Below, in pieces: positions 55,389 to 62,320 of a stretch of DNA of 64,000 nucleotides. The notes under the pieces are model-generated. The model was not told the DNA's origin. It did not search any database and worked only from the letters and a program-made list of their open reading frames with translations. This DNA is from CAVUPF01 sp963743285 (GTDB taxonomy: Bacteria > Actinomycetota > Thermoleophilia > Solirubrobacterales > 70-9). The stretch lies in assembly GCA_963743285.1 (NCBI GenBank), contig CAVUPF010000012.1:117827-181826 (forward strand). Direction: 5' to 3'. Position numbers and translations under genes: made by a program. Every line of letters starts with the position of its first letter. Position 1 is the first letter of the stretch.

Positions 55389-57787
55389 TGCGCCGCTCGC
55401 GTTCGATCCTGCGCTGGGTGGCCTTTTGCGTGCCGTTTTTGGCGGTCGCCGTTCTTGCCAGCCCTGTGTGGGCATCCCCCGTGATCGAAACCCACCCCTT
55501 CATCTCCGAACTTGGCGGTTCTCCGCCGCAGCCCGAAGGGGGCGGCTTCGAAGACGCCTGCGGCGTCGCCCTGGACTCCAACGGCGACCGCTATGTCGCT
55601 GATTACTTCCACGATGCAATCGACATCTACAGCAGCGAAGGCGGCTATGTAACCCAAATCGCCGCTGAGAGCGCCGGCAACGGTCCCTGCGGCATGGCGG
55701 TCGACAACGATCCCTCCAGCTCTTCCTACGGCGACCTCTACGTCAACAACTGGCGCCACGAGGTGGTCAGGCTCACCCCCTCCTCCTATCCGCCCGGATC
55801 CGAAACCACCTATAGCGGGCGGACCGTGATTGACCCAGGTCCGGCCAGTGGCGTAGCAGTCGGCCCGAATGGCGATGTCTACATCGATGATGGCACCCAC
55901 GTCGACGAGTACGAACCGTCCGGTACCCAGATCGCCGAAATCGGCCTTGGCACCCTTGAGGAAGGCTTCGGCATCGCCGTCTCGGCTTTCCCGGCCACCG
56001 AAGGGGACGTTTACGTCCCCGACGCGGCCACCGACACGGTCAAGGTATTTGACCCGGCTGGCCACCCCCTCCCGGCGATCGACGGCCACGGCACCCCGCA
56101 GGCTGGCTTTGCCTTCCTGGGCGAATCGACGCTCGCCGTCGATCCCACCGACGGGCATGTCTTCATCCTCGACAACATCGGCAACGGTCAATCCGAACAT
56201 CCCGAAGCGGTGATCGACGAGTTCGACGCCGCCGGGGACTACCGTGGCCAGATCGCACGCTGGATAACCCACCCCGAAGGAGCCCCCGGCGTCAGCGTCG
56301 AACACCGCCTGACCGACGGCGAGCCATCGGGACTGGCGGTCGGTCCCACAGGCGACGTGTACGTGACAAGTGGCAACTTTGAAGCGGGTGAAGTCTCGGG
56401 GCTCGATAAAAACGGCAAAAAGATGGAATATTCACGGCTCTACGAGTTCGGCGCCACCAATCACGCCTACACCCTGATGCTGACCAAGACTGGCAGCGGG
56501 GTAGGGACTGTGACCTCCAATCCCGCTGGGATCAACTGCGGCACGGCCTGCGCCGCCGAATACAACGCAACTGGCGAAAGGGTCGTCCTTACTGCCACCC
56601 CCGACTCCCACTCGACCTTCAAAGGCTGGAGCGGCAGTGGATGCTCGGGGACAGGGACCTGCACGGTGGGGATGAACGAAGCGAGGTCGGTCAGCGCCGA
56701 ATTCGAAGAAATCCCCCAAAAGACGCTGACGGTGACCAAGGTCGGGGAAGGCACGGTGACTAGCGGCCCGACGGGGATCGAATGTGGCAGTGCCTGCTCT
56801 GAACACTTCAACGAAGCAAGCACCGTCACCTTGAAAGCTACGCCGGCCATCCACAATCACCTCGTTGCCTGGAGCGGCTGTAGCTCCGAGCCCAACCCCG
56901 ACGAATGCGACGTGACGATGGGCGCCGCCGAGTCCGTGCACGCCGAATTCGCCCCCACCCCCCAGCAGACCCTGAGCGTTGAAGCCAGCGGCGAAGGCAC
57001 TTTGACCAGCGTCCCGGCCGGGATTGAATGCGGCATCTCCTGCACCGAACACTTCGACGCCGAAGGGCCGGAAAGCACGGTTATCCTGAGTGCCGTCCCC
57101 GGTCGCCACGAGGAAGTGATCTGGAGCGGCTGCGAAGCCCAGCCGAGCCAAAACGAATGCGAAGTGACGATGAGCGAGGCCAGATCGGTGAAGGCCGCCT
57201 TCGTCCCGATCCACCATCGCCTCAGTGTCAACGTTGTCGGCGAAGGCTCGGTGAGTGCCTCAAGCGGCGCCGTCTCGGGCTGCACCGCCACCGCCGGCAC
57301 TTGCACGGGTTCCTATGAGGAAGTGGAAACTTTCACTCTGGTCGCCACCCCGGCGGCGGGGTCTTCCTTTGCCGGATGGTCGGGGGGCTGCGGGGGCACC
57401 GGGCCCTGTCACCTTACCCTCGGCGCCGACACCGCGGTGACCGCCAATTTCGCGGCCAACCCGCCGCCCCCGGTCGAACTGTCCTTCCCTGCTCAGCTAA
57501 CCCCCGGCCAACTCACCGTCAAGGGCGCCACTGCGGCCTTCAAGGTGACCGCCTCTGGACCCGGCGATGTTCTCGCGAGCGGCAAGGGGTTGAAACCACT
57601 CAGCGTTCATACCAGCAACGGCGGCACCCTCACTCTGCACTTGGCGCTCAGCCCCTCGGGCAGCCGCGCCTTTTCCAAGGCAAAGGAGCTCAAGATCAAG
57701 GTCACGCTTACCTTCACGCCCAGCGATGGCAGCGCGCCTGCCTTCGTCACGAGGGTCGTGACCTTCAAGGTCAGGAAGGGCAGATGA
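55388..57787 (+). CDS. B5: secreted NHL-repeat protein with InlB-like repeats
   Basis: This intact 799-aa protein is the orthologue of A5. ATG 55388 overlaps the B4 stop (TGATG) with AAGGAGG at 55373-55379. The signal peptide is WVAFCVPFLAVAVLASPVWA. NHL-type repeats cover residues about 35-355 (FEDACGVALDSNGDRYVADY, GPNGDVYIDDGTHVDEYE). Four InlB-like repeats follow at about 359-690, each with a GTVTSxPxGIxC start and an SAEF or AEFA end; A5 has three. The last 100 residues are a beta domain ending LTFTPSDGSAPAFVT and a short basic end. An extracellular adhesive or ligand-binding role is inferred from the repeats. Confidence 0.87.
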   Translation: MRRSRSILRWVAFCVPFLAVAVLASPVWASPVIETHPFISELGGSPPQPEGGGFEDACGVALDSNGDRYVADYFHDAIDIYSSEGGYVTQIAAESAGNGPCGMAVDNDPSSSSYGDLYVNNWRHEVVRLTPSSYPPGSETTYSGRTVIDPGPASGVAVGPNGDVYIDDGTHVDEYEPSGTQIAEIGLGTLEEGFGIAVSAFPATEGDVYVPDAATDTVKVFDPAGHPLPAIDGHGTPQAGFAFLGESTLAVDPTDGHVFILDNIGNGQSEHPEAVIDEFDAAGDYRGQIARWITHPEGAPGVSVEHRLTDGEPSGLAVGPTGDVYVTSGNFEAGEVSGLDKNGKKMEYSRLYEFGATNHAYTLMLTKTGSGVGTVTSNPAGINCGTACAAEYNATGERVVLTATPDSHSTFKGWSGSGCSGTGTCTVGMNEARSVSAEFEEIPQKTLTVTKVGEGTVTSGPTGIECGSACSEHFNEASTVTLKATPAIHNHLVAWSGCSSEPNPDECDVTMGAAESVHAEFAPTPQQTLSVEASGEGTLTSVPAGIECGISCTEHFDAEGPESTVILSAVPGRHEEVIWSGCEAQPSQNECEVTMSEARSVKAAFVPIHHRLSVNVVGEGSVSASSGAVSGCTATAGTCTGSYEEVETFTLVATPAAGSSFAGWSGGCGGTGPCHLTLGADTAVTANFAANPPPPVELSFPAQLTPGQLTVKGATAAFKVTASGPGDVLASGKGLKPLSVHTSNGGTLTLHLALSPSGSRAFSKAKELKIKVTLTFTPSDGSAPAFVTRVVTFKVRKGR

Positions 57788-57847
57788 TCCGCATCCAATC
57801 TGCTCGAAGTGTGTTCTAGGATCTAGAAGACCGAAAGAGAGGCAGAG

Positions 57848-58294
57848 GTGGGGAACAAGAGGAACTTTGCGGTTCCCGTCTTGACGGTGGCCGCAGAAAC
57901 CACCCGCAACGAATACGCTAAAAAGGTTGAACCGATCTGCAAGGCAGATACCCAGGCCAACGAAAAGACCCTTCGGCACGTCAAGCAGTGGGCAAAGCAT
58001 GGCAAGCTGAAGCCCGCCTCCCTCGCCTTCACCAAGGCGCTGAAGACGACGCATGCAGAGCTAGAAGCGATCCCCCAGCCCGACGCTGACCAGAGCACCC
58101 GGACCAAGTGGCTCGGTAAGATCAAGGCCGAGATCGGCTACTTCGAAGCGGTCGCCAAGAAGCTCAAGCAAGGCAACAAGAACGCCGCTGAAGAGATGGT
58201 GGTCAACTCACTCATAACGTCGAACTGGCAAAATGACACGGTGTTCGGCTTCTATCGTCACTATTTCAAGGCCAATACAGCGAGGTTCACCTAG
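57848..58294 (+). CDS. Small conserved helical protein, absent from block A
   Basis: This 148-aa protein starts at GTG 57848 with AGAGGCAGAGG upstream. It is helical and Lys-rich: NEYAKKVEPICKADTQANEK, then KPASLAFTKALKTTHAELEA, WLGKIKAEIGYFEAVAKKLK and a final FGFYRHYFKA. I associate this pattern with secreted hypothetical proteins of Thermoleophilia that usually start with a signal peptide. Here the hydrophobic start is short (FAVPVLTVAA), so export is uncertain. B6 begins at the next base after its stop. In block A the same leader sequence precedes A6 directly, so this gene was probably lost there. Confidence 0.75.
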   Translation: MGNKRNFAVPVLTVAAETTRNEYAKKVEPICKADTQANEKTLRHVKQWAKHGKLKPASLAFTKALKTTHAELEAIPQPDADQSTRTKWLGKIKAEIGYFEAVAKKLKQGNKNAAEEMVVNSLITSNWQNDTVFGFYRHYFKANTARFT

Positions 58295-59113
58295 ATGAAT
58301 ATTTCCACCACCTCAACCCGCACCCCTATCCGCAGGCTGCAGCTTCGTATCGTCCTTGTCCTCGCCTTGGCTGGTCTACTTGCCATCAGCGTTGCCTTCG
58401 CCCAGGCCGAAACTACCCAGAACGGCAACCTGCGGGTTACCGTGAGCGGCAAGATCTCCCCTCACTCCCTGCCTCGCACCGGAGCGGCGCCGATCGCGGT
58501 CTCGGTTGCCGGTCAGGTCTCGACCACCGACGAAAGCCAGCCACCCCATCTGAATCTGCTGAGAATCGAAATCAACCGAAGTGGGCGCCTTGAATACAGC
58601 GGCCTGCCGGTCTGCAATCTGCCCCAGATCCAGCCCGCATCCAACGGCCGCGCCCTCGCCGACTGCCGCTCCTCCCTGGTCGGGAAGGGCAGCTTCTCGG
58701 CCACCCTCTCGCTGCCCGGTCAGGCTCCTTACCCCACGCAGGGCCGTCTGCTCGTTTTCAACGGCCGCGAACACGGTCGCCAGGTCCTGCTCGGCCACAT
58801 CTACAGCAGCAAACCGTTCTCCTCCTCCTTCGTGATCACCTTCCAGATCAGCACTCACCGCCACGGTCCCTATGGCACCACGCTGACGGCCAACCTCTCG
58901 AAATCGCTCGGGGGCAAACGCAACCTCACCGGGATCGAAATGACCCTTTCCCGCCTCTACTCCTACCACGGGACAAAGCACAGCTTCCTGAGCTCCGGCT
59001 GCCCAGCCCCCAAGGGGGTCCGCAGCGCCCTCTTCTCCCTGGCGCGCACGAGCTTCCTCTTCCCCGGCAAGACACTCACCTCAACCCTGACTTCAACCTG
59101 CGGAGTCAGGTGA
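58295..59113 (+). CDS. B6: small secreted protein of the A6 family
   Basis: This 272-aa protein starts at ATG 58295, directly after the preceding stop. The signal peptide is IVLVLALAGLLAISVAFAQA. The mature part is very close to A6: ISPHSLPRTGAAPIAVSVAG, QPPHLNLLRIEINRSGRLEY, SGLPVCNLPQIQPASNGRAL, LLVFNGREHGRQVLLGHIY, GPYGTTLTANLSKSLGGKR, FLSSGCPAPKGVRSALFSLA and the final STCGVR. The four cysteines are conserved. The stop overlaps the GTG of B7, so the secreted protein and the lipoprotein are translationally coupled, which hints at a shared role. Confidence 0.85.
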   Translation: MNISTTSTRTPIRRLQLRIVLVLALAGLLAISVAFAQAETTQNGNLRVTVSGKISPHSLPRTGAAPIAVSVAGQVSTTDESQPPHLNLLRIEINRSGRLEYSGLPVCNLPQIQPASNGRALADCRSSLVGKGSFSATLSLPGQAPYPTQGRLLVFNGREHGRQVLLGHIYSSKPFSSSFVITFQISTHRHGPYGTTLTANLSKSLGGKRNLTGIEMTLSRLYSYHGTKHSFLSSGCPAPKGVRSALFSLARTSFLFPGKTLTSTLTSTCGVR

Positions 59114-59769
59114 AGACGGCAGTTTTCCTCGCCCCCACTACGGTCGCCCTGATTGTGGTCGGACTCCCCGCCTGTGGGGGCGGCTTAAGTGCCTCCTCGA
59201 CAATCCAGGGCTCCACCTCCACCACAACGAGTTCGGTGCCTGCCAACCCCCAGGTCGCTACCCACCAGTCTGCCGCCAAGGCCCGCCATTCCTCTGGCTC
59301 TGTTCCGGCTGGCGGTGCGGCGGCCTTTCGTATAGGGGGCGCCGACAACAGCATCCCCGACTATGGTGAAGAAGCAAACGCCGCTGAGCGTAGCGCGGCG
59401 GGGACGACGCTAGCAGCCTACCTAGGGGCGCTCGCCAATGGCCAGTGGTCAAAGGCCTGCCCTCACGTGGCGAGTTCCTTGCGCCGCTCGTTGGAACGAC
59501 TCGCCTCCACCGGCAAGCAGCTCAAGGTCGCTGGCTGCGCGAGAGACCTGAAGGCGCTGGTTGGCAGGATCCCCTCCGTCCGCGCCGATCCGCTTACCGG
59601 CGCTCTCGCCGCCTTCCGGGTTAAGGGCGCCCAGGCCTTTGCTCTCTTCGAAGGGCCTCATCGCCGCAAGTACTACATGCCGATGGCGGGTCAAGGTGGC
59701 GCCTGGAGATTCACTCAGACTGCTCCAGACGCCTACCCCCTCGGCGCCCCGACTCCCGCTTCGCGGTAG
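59110..59769 (+). CDS. B7: putative lipoprotein
   Basis: This 219-aa protein starts at GTG 59110 inside the B6 stop (GTGA). The lipobox is VGLPAC after the segment FLAPTTVALIVV. A Ser/Thr linker and then the conserved domain follow: GGADNSIPDYGEEANAAERS, a Cys pair (KACPHV and AGCARDL), ALAAFRVKGAQAFALFEGP, RKYYMPMAG and PLGAPT. A7 is the orthologue. It should be anchored in the membrane with the domain outside. No enzyme or binding motif is recognised. Confidence 0.8.
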   Translation: MKTAVFLAPTTVALIVVGLPACGGGLSASSTIQGSTSTTTSSVPANPQVATHQSAAKARHSSGSVPAGGAAAFRIGGADNSIPDYGEEANAAERSAAGTTLAAYLGALANGQWSKACPHVASSLRRSLERLASTGKQLKVAGCARDLKALVGRIPSVRADPLTGALAAFRVKGAQAFALFEGPHRRKYYMPMAGQGGAWRFTQTAPDAYPLGAPTPASR

Positions 59770-59810
59770 GTGTTCGATCAGGTAACACACTCTGCAGATG
59801 GCATTGCGAG

Positions 59811-59900
59811 GCAAGCATCGCCACCCTCAATGGCTCCCAGCCGCAGGCACTCTAGGAGCTGATCATCGACACCGACAAGAGCGCGTTATCAACGCCTAGG
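59811..59900 (+). pseudogene. Remnant of an A6-family gene
   Basis: One frame reads ASIATLNGSQPQAL, a TAG stop, then ELIIDTDKSALSTP. This matches the conserved stretch around GSQPPxLxxLxIEIxxSG of the A6 family and is closest to the copy at 60838. Neither the signal peptide nor the C-terminal part is nearby. It is a short relic between B7 and the TetR gene. Confidence 0.45.
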
Positions 59901-59984
59901 GACCACCACCACTGTGCGGTACTACAGGACGGAAGTGAGTACACCCCCACTCCGGTATCGCCGTGTGCCGCTGGAGCGACCACG

Positions 59985-60638
59985 TTGAGCGCGAAGCACG
60001 AAGAGTCCCCGTTGGGTTCCTTTCATGCCTACCGTCTTCCCCGCGGGCGCCACGACCTCTCACCTGCGTTCGTCACCGAGAGCCAGCGCTGGCGACTGCT
60101 CGGCGCTGCCGCCGAGGTCCTCGCCGAGCGCGGCTACGCGAATACCCGCACCGCCGACATCGTCGGTCGTGCTGCCGTTTCCTCGGCGACGTTCTATGAG
60201 CACTACGAAAACGTTGACACCTGTTTGTGCGCCACCTTCGCGATGGCCGCGGAATGTATTTGCGGCTTGGTATCCAGCGCCTGTGAGAATGCGCCGCAGG
60301 CAGAGTGGCGGGGGCGCCTGCTGGACGCGGTCGAGGCGATACTGGCCTTTCTCGCCTCCGAGCCGTCTCTCGCTTACCTCCTTGGCCCTGCGGCCCCGGC
60401 CGCTGTACCCGCGATTTCGACCGCTCGTGAGCGCCTCATCGAGCACCTGGCGAAATTTCTGCGAAGCGGCCGTACACTTCGTGGAGAGGCGGTGCCCGAG
60501 CTCCCACCCGACACCGAGCGCCGTCTCCTCACCGGGGCGCTTGCTCTCCTCCCCGGCCGAGTCGACGCTGGCGGGCCAAGCGCCCTCCAGGACCTCGCCC
60601 AGATCGCCGAGATCCTTCTCACTCCTTACGCGAGCTAG
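59985..60638 (+). CDS. TetR/AcrR regulator inside block B
   Basis: This 217-aa repressor starts at TTG 59985 with GGAG 8 nt upstream. It carries the local signature LPRGRHDLSPAFVTESQRWR before helix 1. The HTH is TRTADIVGRAAVSSATFYEH followed by YENVDTCLCATF. The effector domain contains WRGRLLDAVEAILAFLASEP and ends QIAEILLTPYAS. It lies between the lipoprotein B7 and the truncated A6-family gene; block A has no TetR at this position. It could regulate the downstream secreted gene. Confidence 0.85.
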   Translation: MSAKHEESPLGSFHAYRLPRGRHDLSPAFVTESQRWRLLGAAAEVLAERGYANTRTADIVGRAAVSSATFYEHYENVDTCLCATFAMAAECICGLVSSACENAPQAEWRGRLLDAVEAILAFLASEPSLAYLLGPAAPAAVPAISTARERLIEHLAKFLRSGRTLRGEAVPELPPDTERRLLTGALALLPGRVDAGGPSALQDLAQIAEILLTPYAS

Positions 60639-60837
60639 GCCACCCGAGAGCATCGACGGCTGCCTCACCGAGGCGCTTGACGCCAAGATGCCAGCAGCAA
60701 GGTGTCATGGTGAGACCACTCCTGAGAGTGAACATGGGGTCCCGAGGACTGGTCCTACAGGACTCATTGCTTTTTCAGCCGACAGTCCGCTTCGATAGGG
60801 CGATGCCGCCAGCTCAATTAAAGTGGACGGAAGACGT

Positions 60838-61316
60838 ATGAAGCGAGTCCGCAGGCGCACGGCGACCATAGTGTTCGCGTTGATCGCCGCGTTCGAGTTG
60901 CACAGCCAGGCGGCCGATCTCCTCGCCATGAACTCCGGGACCACGATCCTGGCCGGCAACTTGGTGATCCACATCGAGGGCGCTCTCAGCCCGAAGGCGC
61001 TACCCAAGAACAAGATGGCTCCGGTCAGCTTCCATGCGAGCGCTTCGGTCTCAACCGCCAACGGCAGCCACGTCCCGCCAGCTCTGGGAGCCGAGCTGCA
61101 GGTCGACAAGCACATCAGTATCGACACCGCCGGACTGCCGGTCTGCACTTCCGCCAAGATCGAGGCCTCCTCACCCTCACAGGCTATGAAGGCTTGCGGG
61201 CCGGCCCTGATCGAAAGGGCAGAGCCACCGCCCAGGTCGATTCCACGAATCGCTCCCCTTTACCGCCAAGGGCCCACTGCTTGCCTTCAACGGCCCGTCG
61301 GTCGGTGGCGGGTCGG
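60838..61316 (+). pseudogene. B6': A6-family gene truncated by the IS21 element
   Basis: ATG 60838 begins a signal peptide (TATIVFALIAAFELHSQA) and the family motifs LSPKALPKNKMAPVSF, ASVSTANGSHVPPALGAELQ, TAGLPVCTSAKIEASSPSQA. Two single-base losses follow: G at 61213 should be GG, and TT at 61241-61242 should be TTT. With both corrected the protein continues FHESLPFTAKGPLLAFNGP, matching GPMLVFNG of A6. It then stops at the IS21 junction near 61316, so the C-terminal 110 or so residues are gone. It occupies the position of A6' in block A. Confidence 0.75.
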
Positions 61317-62090
61317 CACCACCCCCTTGCCCTCGGTCGCCTGGGCGAGTCGGTAGCTCTCGGACCCATCGGTGACGATTACGTGCGCGTGATGAAGCAG
61401 CCGGTCGACGGTCGCCGCGGCGAGGGTGCGCGGCGTCGGCTGGTCGAAGCCCGAGGGGTGGATGTTCGAGGTGATCGCCAGGGAGCGCCGCTCATAGGTG
61501 GCGTCGACGAGCCGGAACAGCGCCTCGGCGGCCTCGGGGGAGACCGGCAGCATCCCGACGTCGTCCAAGATCACCAGATCGGCGCGCAGCAGCTTGGCGA
61601 TCGCCTTGGAGAAGGAGCCGTCGGCGCGGTGGCCGCGCAGGAGCGCCTCCAGGGACTCCAGGGTGTGCCAGGCGACCGCCTTGCCCCTCTCGATCGCCAG
61701 GTGCCCCAGGGCCTCCACGAAATGGCTCTTGCCGGTCCCCGAGGGCCCGCAGACGCAAAGCGTCTCGGCCCGCTCGACCCACTCCAGGGTGAGCAGCGCC
61801 TGCTGGGTGGGCTTGGGGATCGAGGAGGCGGCCTCATCCCAGGCCTCCAGGGTCTTGCCGGCGGGCAGGCCCGAGCGCTTGCGCCGGATGCGGACCGCCG
61901 CCTCGGCGCGGCCGGCCAGCTCGGCCTCGAGCAGGACCCGCAGCGCCTCGGAGGGCTCCCAGCGCTGCGAGGCGGCGGTGGCCAGCACCTCGGGCGCCGC
62001 CTGGCGGACGTGGGGCAGGCGCAGGGCGCGCAGCATCCCCTCCAGCTCGGCCGAGAGGGGCGGCGGCTCGGGCACCTTGACCGCCATCAT
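61287..62090 (-). CDS. istB: IS21 helper ATPase IstB
   Basis: This 267-aa AAA+ ATPase starts at the complement ATG 62088-62090 inside the stop of the small ORF. The Walker A motif is CGPSGTGKSHFVEALG (residues about 111-126). Walker B is LVILDDVGMLPVS. A sensor-like SLAITSNIHPSGFD follows. The family C-terminus is ATEGKGVVPTR; the last residues (HRPTGR) probably come from flanking DNA because the element ends here. IstB assists the IstA transposase in target selection and strand transfer. Confidence 0.92.
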   Translation of the reverse strand: MMAVKVPEPPPLSAELEGMLRALRLPHVRQAAPEVLATAASQRWEPSEALRVLLEAELAGRAEAAVRIRRKRSGLPAGKTLEAWDEAASSIPKPTQQALLTLEWVERAETLCVCGPSGTGKSHFVEALGHLAIERGKAVAWHTLESLEALLRGHRADGSFSKAIAKLLRADLVILDDVGMLPVSPEAAEALFRLVDATYERRSLAITSNIHPSGFDQPTPRTLAAATVDRLLHHAHVIVTDGSESYRLAQATEGKGVVPTRHRPTGR

Positions 62091-62320
62091 CGCGCCCTCT
62101 CCCAGAGCTCGGCGACCTCAGCCGCCATCAAGAGCTCGAAGGCGAGCTCGCGTGCGCGGCGAGCGTCGATTGCGCAGAGAGCCGACGGCGCCGCTCGCCA
62201 CGGGGGACGCTCGGGATCGTCGCTGAAGACGAGCTCGATGTCCTGGACGCGGATGCCGTTCGGGTACTCCTCGAAGCGGTCGGGGTTGAGTTCGAGATGG
62301 ACCTCGCAGAAGGCGGTCAT
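62087..62320 (-). CDS. 77-aa ORF between istA and istB
   Basis: This small protein starts at the complement ATG 62318-62320 inside the istA stop (ATGA) and stops inside the istB start (ATGA). It reads MTAFCEVHLELNPDRFEEYP, then IRVQDIELVFSDDPERPPWR, and ends in the helix ARELAFELLMAAEVAELWER. Exact coupling on both sides argues that it is translated. Typical IS21 elements have only istA and istB. No known domain is recognised; a transposition accessory or regulator is a guess. Confidence 0.7.
   Translation of the reverse strand: MTAFCEVHLELNPDRFEEYPNGIRVQDIELVFSDDPERPPWRAAPSALCAIDARRARELAFELLMAAEVAELWERAR

Noticed and set aside
55004..56305. 433-codon minus-strand ORF over B4/B5
   Set aside because: It crosses the B4-B5 junction and mirrors NHL repeats. 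It has no domain and no ribosome site.
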